A stretch of 14,257 nucleotides of DNA from Candidatus Sigynarchaeota archaeon (GCA_030587525.1 JAUQYW010000374.1:1-14257), one strand, 5' to 3'. Numbered from the stretch's first letter, positions 6,310-14,257 are shown. The notes: generated from the letters alone by a model not told the origin. Program-made: numbers and translations.

Positions 6310-8553
6310 ATGATTGGTTTTCGACCGCGAGCCATGGCGTTATTAATCATCATTTCCTTCATATCCTTCGGGTTATTGATTCCGAGGATTGCCGGTAAGA
6401 CAACGTTAGCAAGTATAGTCGAAACATCGCAATCTGCGGTAGTGGGCGTGGACTTTAGAGGTACTGAATTTTCTGAAAAAAGCGGAGTCTCTATGAGTGC
6501 GAATTCCGTGGATGTAACGGGGTTAACTCCATCCTGGACGTTCGATCGGCTCGCGATGAACGTATCCAGGTTCCACGTGGGAATAGAAACACGCACCATT
6601 GTTGCCGGAGGCACTTCGTCGACAATCGTGAATAAGCAAAACAAGGGTAGAGCCACCGAGATCGTGCTGGCTATACCTGCATCGGTGCTCGGGGTAGAGA
6701 TAGAAGGTTTCGTCGCGGGTTCTGCATTGCCTATATATGTTCAAATCTGTGGCTACGATCCTATCAAGAACGCGCCTAATGGTACCTCGTATGCTAATTC
6801 ATCGCTTAACATGACAACGGCTCGAGAATGGCGTCTCCATGTTTTTTCAACGCCGGTCAATCTCTCCGCGGGACATTATTTCTTGGTGATTAACGGGATT
6901 AGCATTCCATCTAGCGGCCCACCATCAAATCTCCTAAATCTATCCAGGTCCGAAAGTCCCACTTCCTTGTATGTATCCGATTACACTTCATCATGGCAAA
7001 ATGGTGTGCAATCCCAACCATTACACTACAAGCTCGTCGTGAACTGGAACCGCACGTGCATGCCGAGTGAACTCGACATGAAAGTCGACATTGCTGGTAC
7101 GAACATGACCGTCCAAGATGGAGCCGTGAATGGAACGGGGTCAATGATTGTTGATGGCGCGCCCATAGCCTTTAATGCAACGACACTTCACGTGCCGGTT
7201 CACGTGAACAGGTCCGTGGATTTTCATTTCGACTACAATTATACCGTCAGTCTCAAGAAGGAATCGAATTTAACAGGATACGTGAATGCCACGATTGGCA
7301 ATCCGAACACGTGGACAATCTTTCCATCGATCACGAGGACGGCAGGAAAATGCTGGTTCACGATGCTGGTGCCTCACAACTGGTATTATACGTCCGTTTT
7401 CAAGAACGACGTGGACATCACGAATGAAACGCAGCGCATGGGAAATGTGTTATATATCATGAATGAGAGCATCACCGCGGGTTCGGATTGGCAAATCTCG
7501 TCGCGCTCTCAACCCATTCCTTTTGTATTGACTTTCCCCGTCACCACGGTTAAGTTAGGACAATCTATCAGTTTGTCCGTGACACCACCGGCGTTTCTCG
7601 GTTCTTTCATCTTCATCGTGTACAACACGCTTGGTATAGAATCGTACAGGGAAACACAAACCCACGGCCCAGGACAAGTCTCATTCAATTACACCATACC
7701 GGAAAATTCATACACGGGCGATGGAGCGGTCACGGTCCTATGGCATAACGGCACGGACGCGGGAATAGAATCTGCCACCTACACGATAATTACTCCAGGG
7801 CAATCTGAAACGATTGTCGCTGTTGGCACAGCCATGATCATCATTGGCGCTGGCTTCACGATTGGTTTGCCTTCATATACACATGTCAAGCGTGTACGCC
7901 GCCGGATAGAAGCCGGGCGTCTTAGCATTATCAACAAAGCACGGGACCTTTTTAATCTCAATTACATCATCGTTCTTGACAAACATTCAGGCGTGGACTT
8001 GTATGAGCACTCCTTTGGCGAATTCAAGCTGGATCCGACCCTAATATCGGGTTTTCTTTCTGCCGTCAGCTCATTCGGACTCGAACTCACGAGCACGAAC
8101 GAGGAATCGCAAATCGTCAAGTTGGAATACAAGAACTCAAAGATTCTCATGTCTGAATACAAGAATTTTCGCATCACGGTGATCATGAAAGACTCCCCAT
8201 CAAGCAACATGGTCGAAGATATCAAACTGTTATCCTATGACATCGACGAGAAATTCGGGAAGTTGCTTGTCAATTTTAGCGGCGAGACAACAGAATTCCA
8301 GGGGATAAAGATGTTGATGGAAAAGCGGCTCCGCGTGTCGTTCATCGCCCCGTTGAAGGTGAATCCCGCTGCCGAAATGAAGTTATCGCCCGCGGAAAAA
8401 GTTTTATTTGATAAGGCAATGGAATTGGTGAACTCAAGTAAAAAAGAAACATTCTTTGCAAGCATGCTATTCCCCGGCCAAAAACTCGATTCCAAAGCCG
8501 TAACAGCGTTTTTCGCTCTCCTTGACAAGAATATCTTCGTCGCAAGGGAATGA
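6310..8553 (+). CDS. Single-pass membrane protein with beta-rich ectodomain and diverged longin-like cytoplasmic domain
   Basis: A 747-residue membrane protein, probably a smaller member of the same receptor-like family. Residues 1-29 are a signal peptide (MIGFRPRA, then a hydrophobic stretch of about 16). Residues about 40-495 are beta-rich, rich in N-x-S/T sequons and extracellular. The first part (to about 240) is an unrecognised beta-sandwich-like region. The last 95 residues (about 400-495) look like an Ig-like stalk. The membrane helix at about 501-520 is followed by VKRVRRR, so the C-terminus is inside. Residues about 544-670 form a longin-like domain with DPTLISGFLSAVSSFG, matching the signature of the other two proteins but otherwise much more diverged. 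Residues 693-747 add a helical extension absent from the paralogues. There are no PKD repeats. The gene has its own leader and no clear operon link. Function in signalling is inferred. Confidence 0.92.
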   Translation: MIGFRPRAMALLIIISFISFGLLIPRIAGKTTLASIVETSQSAVVGVDFRGTEFSEKSGVSMSANSVDVTGLTPSWTFDRLAMNVSRFHVGIETRTIVAGGTSSTIVNKQNKGRATEIVLAIPASVLGVEIEGFVAGSALPIYVQICGYDPIKNAPNGTSYANSSLNMTTAREWRLHVFSTPVNLSAGHYFLVINGISIPSSGPPSNLLNLSRSESPTSLYVSDYTSSWQNGVQSQPLHYKLVVNWNRTCMPSELDMKVDIAGTNMTVQDGAVNGTGSMIVDGAPIAFNATTLHVPVHVNRSVDFHFDYNYTVSLKKESNLTGYVNATIGNPNTWTIFPSITRTAGKCWFTMLVPHNWYYTSVFKNDVDITNETQRMGNVLYIMNESITAGSDWQISSRSQPIPFVLTFPVTTVKLGQSISLSVTPPAFLGSFIFIVYNTLGIESYRETQTHGPGQVSFNYTIPENSYTGDGAVTVLWHNGTDAGIESATYTIITPGQSETIVAVGTAMIIIGAGFTIGLPSYTHVKRVRRRIEAGRLSIINKARDLFNLNYIIVLDKHSGVDLYEHSFGEFKLDPTLISGFLSAVSSFGLELTSTNEESQIVKLEYKNSKILMSEYKNFRITVIMKDSPSSNMVEDIKLLSYDIDEKFGKLLVNFSGETTEFQGIKMLMEKRLRVSFIAPLKVNPAAEMKLSPAEKVLFDKAMELVNSSKKETFFASMLFPGQKLDSKAVTAFFALLDKNIFVARE

Positions 8554-8725
8554 GTGTCTATTTAGGTACAAAGTCAAGATTTATTTTTAATGAGAGTGCG
8601 GTTTTATTTTACTGCAATCGAGTATTTATCAAAAAAAATGATAGTAAAATTAATCGCTCTAAGGTTTCAAGCATCGATTTACACTTTTATTTCGATAAAT
8701 ACATCGTGGAAGGAATCAACGGAAG
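8554..8725. other. AT-rich spacer between second and third genes
   Basis: This 172-bp stretch holds two short T-rich runs (8579-8590 and 8600-8611) that may end the second transcript. It also has TATA-like stretches (gtatttatc at 8622-8630, ttttattt near 8685) that may start the third. A 9-bp exact inverted repeat joins 8622-8630 and 8694-8702. GGAAGGA at 8708-8714 and GGAAG at 8721-8725 are the only purine-rich ribosome-binding candidates. Confidence 0.5.
8708..8725 (+). promoter_or_regulatory. Ribosome-binding candidates that decide the start of the third gene
   Basis: GGAAGGA ends 11 bases before the ATG at 8726. GGAAG at 8721-8725 abuts that ATG but would sit 6 bases before the next in-frame ATG at 8732. 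Either start gives a basic n-region and the same signal sequence, so the choice changes the protein by only two residues. Confidence 0.35.
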
Positions 8726-11700
8726 ATGAAAATGAGGCATCATACTAGAGTACTTAAGATTAATCGAAAAATGATTTTTGGTTCTTTTCTGGCAATATTA
8801 TTTGGGATTCTATGCTTATCTCAACTGATTTTCACGCATCCAGAGCGTCCCTTCGATAACCAGGACTTTGGATCCAGTGCGATCCCGATCGATGATGATT
8901 TCCAATCGTATGCAACAGGTTCCAACATTAATGGACAGAACGGGTGGACCGCCAAGCTCTTAGGAACTTGCACGGCGACCGTCATTGATACAGCGGGTAA
9001 CAAGTCGCTGGATGTCAATGATGGTGGCGGTAACACCGACAAGGCAGAGGTGTTCAAGGCTTTGCCCGTGACCGTGCCGAGGATCGGAATTGCTAGTTTT
9101 GTGGTCAGTTCAAGCAACGTGCAAAGGAATTCCACGATAATCCTTGGTGATGGTGCATTTTCGGAGATCGTCCCAACATCGAGGCCTACGGGTGCAGCTT
9201 GCGTTTCCATTTGCGCGAGATATATATACGTACTTAATGGTTCAACTTGGGTGTCCCTTGTTTGGCCATTAACTTCATTATCAATTACATTAATTGAAAT
9301 CTATTACATGATCGGGAAAGGTTGGCACGTGTTCATCAACCATACGCAATACGGTGGCAATTTCGGATTGCTGTATGCCTTTGGAACGCCACGACGGATG
9401 AACACGTTTGAAATCACGTCGTCGTTATTAGTATCTAATAAAAACTACCACACTTACATCGATAATCTCGACTTTTCGTGGACCCCGCTCGCGAATGCGC
9501 CCGTCTTGAGTAATGGAAACGTGTCACCTGCCACGGGAACCACCAGCACGCTGTTCAACTTTTCGGTCATATATTCCGACACCGACAACAACCCGCCAGA
9601 ATCCGTGAACTTGACCATCGACGGCACGCAAACCTACCAAATGTCAAAGCAAACCCCGTCCGACTGGAACTTCACGGATGGCTGCGTGTTCACCTATAAC
9701 TTGTCAACCACGCTTTCGGGAGCGGGGCACACCTATCTATTCACGGGCTCTGACGGGAACCACGTGTCGACGCTCGGCCCGCTATCTGGCCCTGTCATCG
9801 ATGTCAATCCCGTGGCGAATTTTGACCAGAACGTCACGTCCATCATCCAAGGTCAAAAAGTGGCCTTCACCTTCACGGGCAGCGATTACAACACGCCTTC
9901 GACATTTTCCTGGAATTTCGGTGATGGTACGGCCTTCTCAACCGACCGGAATCCGATGCACCAGTACGATGCGGTCGGGACATTTTCCGTGACCCTCAAC
10001 ATAACGGATTTCGACGGGGACTTCGACACGATGACCAAGACGAGCCTCATCTCGGTTGCCGCGGATTTACCGCTGGCTGCAGACTTTATCGCAAACATGA
10101 CAACTATCGTGAGCGGCAACAAGGTGCAATTCACGTTTACCGGTGCCGAGGGAAACCCACCCGTGGCCTATCAATGGACCTTTGGCGATGCGACGGCAAA
10201 CTCGACCGTCCGCGATCCCGTGCACCAGTTCAACACCGCGGGTGTCTGTACTGTCGTGCTGACCGTCCGGGATGTCGACGGCGACATGAACACGCTTCGC
10301 AAGGCCAGTTACATCAACGTGTCGCTAGACGTGAACCCTGCCGCGAACTTCAACGCGAACGTGACCAGTATCGTCACGGGGCAATCCGTCTTGTTCACTT
10401 TCACGGGCTCCATCGGTAACTATCCGGCGACGTTCCAGTACAATTTCGGCGACGGGATGGCGAACTCCACTGTCCGCGATCCCGCGCACCAGTTCACAAA
10501 CGCCGGGCTCTTCACCGTCGTTTTAACTGTCCAGGATTTCGATAATGATAAGAACACGCTTCGCAAGACCAGTTACATCAACGTGTCGCTGGACGTGACC
10601 CCCACCTCGAATTTCAACGCGAACGTGACGACCATCGTCACGGGGCAATCGGTCCTGTTCACCTTCACGGGCTCCATCGGCAATTATCCGGCGACATTAC
10701 AGTATAACTTCGGTGACGGTACGGTAAACTCGACTGCCCGCAATCCGGTGCACCAGTTCAACACCGCGGGGATCTTCACCATCACGGCGACCGTTCAGGA
10801 TGTCGACGGCGACACGAACACGCTTATCAAAGCTAGTTATATCAACGTGACTCTGGACGTGACCCCGGTCGCGAATTTTGCTGCAAACATTACAAGCATT
10901 TACACGGGGGATTCTGTCTTGTTCACCTTCACGGGTTCCATTGGCAACTATCCAGCGACGTTCCAGTATAATTTCGGCGATGGCACAGCGAACTCGACCG
11001 CCCGCAATCCCGTGCACTTGTTCAACACCGCGGGGCTTTTAACTATCACGCTGACCGTTCGGGATGTCGACGGCAACACGAACACGCTTCGCAGGACCAA
11101 CTATCTTAACGTAACGCTGGATATCAGCCCGGTCGTGACCTTTGGCGCCAATACGACGAGTGGTTCGACTGGCGACTGGATACAATTCAATTACACCGGC
11201 TCCCCCGGAAACCCCCCGGCGACGTTCCAGTGGATTTTTAACGACGGATCGCCATCTTCGACGCTGCAGAATCCCAAACACCAGTTCCTCACCGCGGGCA
11301 CGTTTTCGATCACGTTAATCGTGAGCGATACGAACGGGGACACCAATTTCTTAACGAAGCCAAACTTCATCACCATCATCACCGATCTCAAGCCCGTCGC
11401 CAGCTTCACGGCAAATGCGACGAACATCCTGGTCAATCACGCTATCTTATTTACCTACACGGGTACGGCGGGCGATTTACCAATGACTTACCAGTGGAGC
11501 TTCGGTGACGGCACGAGCAATGCAACGGTCCAGAATCCCGTTCATGTCTACACGTCATTGGGCACGTTCACGGTCACCGTGACAGCCAAGGACAACGACA
11601 ATGATGCGAGCACCATGCAACGAATCAACTACATCGCCGTCGGCTCGGATCTCCTCCCCGTGGCCTCCTTCACCGCGAACAGCACGTCGATTTACAAGGG

Positions 11701-14176
11701 GCAGTCCGTGCAATTCACCTTCAACGGCTTCGAGGGTGATGCACCGGCTACGTTCAACTGGAGTTTTGGCGATGGAACAGCGAACTCGACCCTCCGAAAC
11801 CCCGTGCACGCGTTCTCCACGCTTGGAACCTTCACGATCACGTTAACCATAAAGGACAACGATGGCGATATGCACACGTCAAAATTAACAAATTTCATCG
11901 CCATCATCAACCGGATCCCCGTGGCAGATTTCATGGCCAATGCGACCCAGATTCTCCCCAACGGCTGGATCCAGTTTACTTTTAACGGGTCGGTGGGGGA
12001 TGCCCCTGCAACGTTCGAGTGGGACTTCGGCGACGGCACGGCCAACTCATCCCTCCAGTATCCTGCCCCGCACCAATACACGCTCGGGGGCAATTACACG
12101 GTGACGTTGAAAGTGAACGATAGTGATGGCGACTTTGACTACTTAAAAAATATCGATTACATCGTGGTCGTGTCCGATTTAATACCCATCGCGACCTTCA
12201 CTGCCAACACCACTGCCCCGGAAATCAACAAGCTGGTGCAATTCACCTTCACGGGCTTCGACGGCGATGCGCCGGCGAGCTTCGAATGGAACTTCGGCGA
12301 CGGCACGGGGAATTCCACCCAACGGAATCCCACCCACAATTATTCCGCGACTGGTAGTTATACAGTAGTATTGACTGTCTCTGATGTTGATAGCGATTCA
12401 AAAACGATGAGAAAAACCGGTTACATTACCGTTATACCTGCCGATCTCGTACCAATTGCCAATTTTACTGCTAATATGACGACAATCGCGCGGAATCAAT
12501 GGATCGGGTTCACGTTCACGGGTTTCGAAGGGAACCCGACAGCAACGTACCAGTGGAATTTTGGCGATGGAACAGCGAATTCAACATTGCGCGATCCTGC
12601 TCACGCGTACACGAGTCTGGGCAATTTCACCATCATATTAACCGTCATGGACAACGACATGGATATCGCGGTAAATACCAGCGTGAATTTCGTCCACGTC
12701 ATCAACCTGGTCCCGGTCGCGAGTTTTACCGCTAACAACACGAGCGGTTTCGAGGGAACCTGGATCCAATTCACGTTTACCGGCCTCGAAGGTGACTTAC
12801 CCGCCATGTTTTTCTGGGTATTCGGCGATAGCTCCCCGATATCGAATGCAAGAAATCCCGTGCACCAGTACAACACGGAAGGGAATTACACGGCCACACT
12901 CACCGTCCTCGATAGCTACTTAGAATCCAAATCCTTCATTTATCCGGTTCCCATCATGATCATCAAGGACTTGACCCCGGTCGCCAATTTCACCGCGAAC
13001 AAGCAATCGATCATCCAGGGCCAAGCTGTCCAGTTCACGTTCACGGGACAGCCCGGGAATGCGCCCGTCACTTACCAGTGGAATTTCGGGGATGGCAGCG
13101 GGAACGCCACATTACGGAATCCGCTTCACGTGTTTGCTACGAATGGCTCGTTTACGGTCAACTTGACAGTAATGGATAGCGACGGGGACGAGAGCGTTTG
13201 GAGTTCCACGTCCTTAATCACCGTGATTTACGATATAGTCCCGGTTGCCGATTTTTCGGCGGATGTAACCACGATCGATGAGAACGGGGTGGTCGCGTTC
13301 ACGTTCACTGGCGTTGCGGGAAATCCCGCCACGATTTTCCAGTGGAACTTTGGTGATGGTTCAGATAACTCCACAGCTCGCAATCCGGTGCATCGATATG
13401 TGCAACACGGCACGTACACGGTAACGCTCACGATCATGGATGCGGATGGGGATACGGTCTCAAAAACCATCGTTGATTTCGTGACGGTAAACGTGCCGAC
13501 CAATCCGGTCAATGAAATCCTGAAGTTCATCACGGACAACTTGCTTCTCGTGATCATCGCTGCCGGAGCCATGGTTGGCATAATCACCGTGGTGTCGGTG
13601 CAGCGCAAGAAGAAAGCCGCGGTGAAGAAACGCGACATGGTTGCCAAGGGGAAAGCATACATCGATTCGATCTCGGCACCGTCCACGAAAGTCTTGACCG
13701 TGAAAGAAAGCGTGGCGAAGGCGCGGCACTTGTTCGTGTTCCACAAAGAAGCGACCGTTTGCTTGCTCTATTATCCATTCACGGAGAAAAAGTTTGACCC
13801 GCAGCTCATCGCGGGATTTCTTTCTGCAATAACGTCGTTCGGCGGTACCTTCGATAGCGACGCGCAGCTCAAGGTCTTGGAATACCAGAGCTTCAAGATC
13901 CTCATGGAGGAAACGCCTATTTGCCGCTATGCACTGCTGTTCCAAGGCGATTTCGATAATAATCTCTCCCAGCTTTATAACGCCTTCATTTCAGACTTCG
14001 AAGCTGCTTTCGGGGGCTTGCTAGCCACTTTCAATGGTGATGCCACCCCCTTTGAAATAGGATCTGAAATCGTCGAGCGTATGTTCGATATTAAGCAGGA
14101 CCCGTCGAAAGTAGCAGCAAATCAGGGTCCATCGAGTGGAACCGGCAATACGACCGAGTCGGTCAAAAAATCTTGA
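8726..14176 (+). CDS. Giant PKD-repeat surface protein with LamG-like head and cytoplasmic longin-like domain
   Basis: A complete 1816-residue paralogue of the first protein. A basic n-region is followed by a hydrophobic stretch at about 16-36, a signal peptide or anchor. Residues 55-252 form a concanavalin A/LamG-like domain (IDDDFQSY, GQNGWT, ending HTYIDNLDFSW), probably for glycan binding. One DNN Ig-like repeat is at 258-358, and fourteen PKD repeats follow at 361 to about 1597. A membrane helix at about 1605-1625 is followed by QRKKK. The longin-like domain at about 1666-1790 contains DPQLIAGFLSAITSFG and is about 60% identical by eye to that of the first protein. A short Ser/Thr/Gly-rich tail ends the protein, with no zinc ribbon. 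The first protein is thus the closer relative, although the second gene lies between them. Likely an adhesin or surface receptor; the intracellular partner is unknown. Confidence 0.95.
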   Translation: MKMRHHTRVLKINRKMIFGSFLAILFGILCLSQLIFTHPERPFDNQDFGSSAIPIDDDFQSYATGSNINGQNGWTAKLLGTCTATVIDTAGNKSLDVNDGGGNTDKAEVFKALPVTVPRIGIASFVVSSSNVQRNSTIILGDGAFSEIVPTSRPTGAACVSICARYIYVLNGSTWVSLVWPLTSLSITLIEIYYMIGKGWHVFINHTQYGGNFGLLYAFGTPRRMNTFEITSSLLVSNKNYHTYIDNLDFSWTPLANAPVLSNGNVSPATGTTSTLFNFSVIYSDTDNNPPESVNLTIDGTQTYQMSKQTPSDWNFTDGCVFTYNLSTTLSGAGHTYLFTGSDGNHVSTLGPLSGPVIDVNPVANFDQNVTSIIQGQKVAFTFTGSDYNTPSTFSWNFGDGTAFSTDRNPMHQYDAVGTFSVTLNITDFDGDFDTMTKTSLISVAADLPLAADFIANMTTIVSGNKVQFTFTGAEGNPPVAYQWTFGDATANSTVRDPVHQFNTAGVCTVVLTVRDVDGDMNTLRKASYINVSLDVNPAANFNANVTSIVTGQSVLFTFTGSIGNYPATFQYNFGDGMANSTVRDPAHQFTNAGLFTVVLTVQDFDNDKNTLRKTSYINVSLDVTPTSNFNANVTTIVTGQSVLFTFTGSIGNYPATLQYNFGDGTVNSTARNPVHQFNTAGIFTITATVQDVDGDTNTLIKASYINVTLDVTPVANFAANITSIYTGDSVLFTFTGSIGNYPATFQYNFGDGTANSTARNPVHLFNTAGLLTITLTVRDVDGNTNTLRRTNYLNVTLDISPVVTFGANTTSGSTGDWIQFNYTGSPGNPPATFQWIFNDGSPSSTLQNPKHQFLTAGTFSITLIVSDTNGDTNFLTKPNFITIITDLKPVASFTANATNILVNHAILFTYTGTAGDLPMTYQWSFGDGTSNATVQNPVHVYTSLGTFTVTVTAKDNDNDASTMQRINYIAVGSDLLPVASFTANSTSIYKGQSVQFTFNGFEGDAPATFNWSFGDGTANSTLRNPVHAFSTLGTFTITLTIKDNDGDMHTSKLTNFIAIINRIPVADFMANATQILPNGWIQFTFNGSVGDAPATFEWDFGDGTANSSLQYPAPHQYTLGGNYTVTLKVNDSDGDFDYLKNIDYIVVVSDLIPIATFTANTTAPEINKLVQFTFTGFDGDAPASFEWNFGDGTGNSTQRNPTHNYSATGSYTVVLTVSDVDSDSKTMRKTGYITVIPADLVPIANFTANMTTIARNQWIGFTFTGFEGNPTATYQWNFGDGTANSTLRDPAHAYTSLGNFTIILTVMDNDMDIAVNTSVNFVHVINLVPVASFTANNTSGFEGTWIQFTFTGLEGDLPAMFFWVFGDSSPISNARNPVHQYNTEGNYTATLTVLDSYLESKSFIYPVPIMIIKDLTPVANFTANKQSIIQGQAVQFTFTGQPGNAPVTYQWNFGDGSGNATLRNPLHVFATNGSFTVNLTVMDSDGDESVWSSTSLITVIYDIVPVADFSADVTTIDENGVVAFTFTGVAGNPATIFQWNFGDGSDNSTARNPVHRYVQHGTYTVTLTIMDADGDTVSKTIVDFVTVNVPTNPVNEILKFITDNLLLVIIAAGAMVGIITVVSVQRKKKAAVKKRDMVAKGKAYIDSISAPSTKVLTVKESVAKARHLFVFHKEATVCLLYYPFTEKKFDPQLIAGFLSAITSFGGTFDSDAQLKVLEYQSFKILMEETPICRYALLFQGDFDNNLSQLYNAFISDFEAAFGGLLATFNGDATPFEIGSEIVERMFDIKQDPSKVAANQGPSSGTGNTTESVKKS
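9806..13502 (+). repeat. Array of fourteen PKD repeats, third protein
   Basis: Fourteen repeats of about 88 residues show the PKD landmarks (PVANFxAN, FTFTG, WxFGDGTANST, NPVHQF, TVTLTVxDxDGD). Repeats 3-5 have Tyr in place of the conserved Trp (YNFGDG), and repeat 12 has FGDS with DSYLE instead of DxDGD. The array forms most of the ectodomain and should make a long rigid stalk between the LamG-like head and the membrane. Confidence 0.95.
10334..11125 (+). repeat. Homogenised block of three PKD repeats with exact 264-bp period
   Basis: Repeats 3, 4 and 5 of the array are closely similar at the DNA level. They share the SIGNYPAT segment, the INVxLDV boundary and long identical nucleotide runs, and their starts (10334, 10598, 10862) are spaced exactly 264 bp. 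Repeat 2 (from 10070) shares its 3' half with them. This points to recent tandem duplication or gene conversion. Confidence 0.85.
13721..14100 (+). other. Cytoplasmic longin-like domain of the third protein
   Basis: Residues about 1666-1790 repeat the beta-beta-alpha-beta-beta-alpha order of the first protein: HLFVFH, CLLYYPF, the helix with DPQLIAGFLSAITSFG, LKVLEYQ, FKILMEE, ALLFQGD and a final helix. The high conservation compared with the diverged stalks suggests this part is under the strongest constraint. The longin-like assignment rests on pattern only. Confidence 0.5.
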
Positions 14177-14220
14177 GAAACACGCGGCAAGACAAGGTAA
14201 TCTCAAAAAAAAGTTAAAGA

Positions 14221-14233
14221 TTTTCTCTTTTTT
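14221..14233 (+). terminator. Poly-T terminator after the third gene
   Basis: A pyrimidine tract of 13 bases with 11 Ts, including a run of six, lies 44 bases after the TGA. A weak 6-bp inverted repeat (ttgaga at 14173-14178, tctcaa at 14201-14206) precedes it. The tract runs into TTTAAATA (14231-14238), which could also be a TATA box for a gene beyond the window. Confidence 0.5.
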
Positions 14234-14257
14234 AAATACGATAAGCGTCATATTAAA

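Noticed and set aside
10334..11125. CRISPR-like or non-coding tandem repeat array
   Set aside because: The 264-bp period is a whole number of codons in an open frame and corresponds exactly to PKD domains. There are no short palindromic repeats with unique spacers.
14231..14238. TTTAAATA as a promoter for a downstream gene
   Set aside because: It matches the archaeal TATA consensus, but it overlaps the poly-T terminator, lacks a purine-rich BRE upstream, and no gene is visible before the window ends.

Overview
The window holds three large genes, all on the + strand. They look like three paralogous, receptor-like single-pass membrane proteins of an archaeon. Several traits point to archaea: stalks of PKD repeats loaded with N-glycosylation sequons, T-rich tracts after the stop codons, AT-rich intergenic regions with TATA-like boxes, and no bacterial-type promoters or hairpin terminators. 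The cytoplasmic part of each protein resembles a longin-like (profilin-like alpha/beta) domain. A large cell-surface protein joined to such a domain best fits an Asgard archaeon, but this is inference from recalled family features; no rRNA or marker gene is present.

Layout. (1) Positions 2-5887: a very large protein whose true start lies upstream of the window. Its order is: end of an unnamed archaeal surface module, two 'DNN' Ig-like repeats, a full copy of that module, two more DNN repeats, a MAM-like jelly-roll domain, ten PKD repeats, one membrane helix, a longin-like domain, a P/Q/T-rich linker and a double zinc ribbon with four CxxC pairs. (2) Positions 5888-6309: an AT-rich intergenic region with a poly-T terminator, weak promoter candidates and a 20-codon ORF behind the best Shine-Dalgarno sequence of the window. 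(3) Positions 6310-8553: a 747-residue protein with a signal peptide, an unrecognised beta-rich ectodomain, one membrane helix, a more diverged longin-like domain and a C-terminal helical extension. (4) Positions 8554-8725: a short AT-rich spacer. (5) Positions 8726-14176: a 1816-residue protein with an N-terminal signal sequence, a concanavalin A/LamG-like domain, one DNN repeat, fourteen PKD repeats, a membrane helix and a longin-like domain very close to that of gene 1. (6) An 81-bp tail with a poly-T terminator.

Taken together, the genes suggest a tandem family of surface sensors or adhesins. Each has a different distal head; the two large ones carry it on a long glycosylated PKD stalk. 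Each joins its ectodomain through one membrane helix to a related cytoplasmic longin-like domain. The cytoplasmic ends differ: a zinc ribbon in gene 1, a helical extension in gene 2 and a short tail in gene 3. The most interesting possibility is that these proteins link contact outside the cell to small-GTPase or trafficking-type machinery inside it. This is inferred from architecture and not shown by the sequence.
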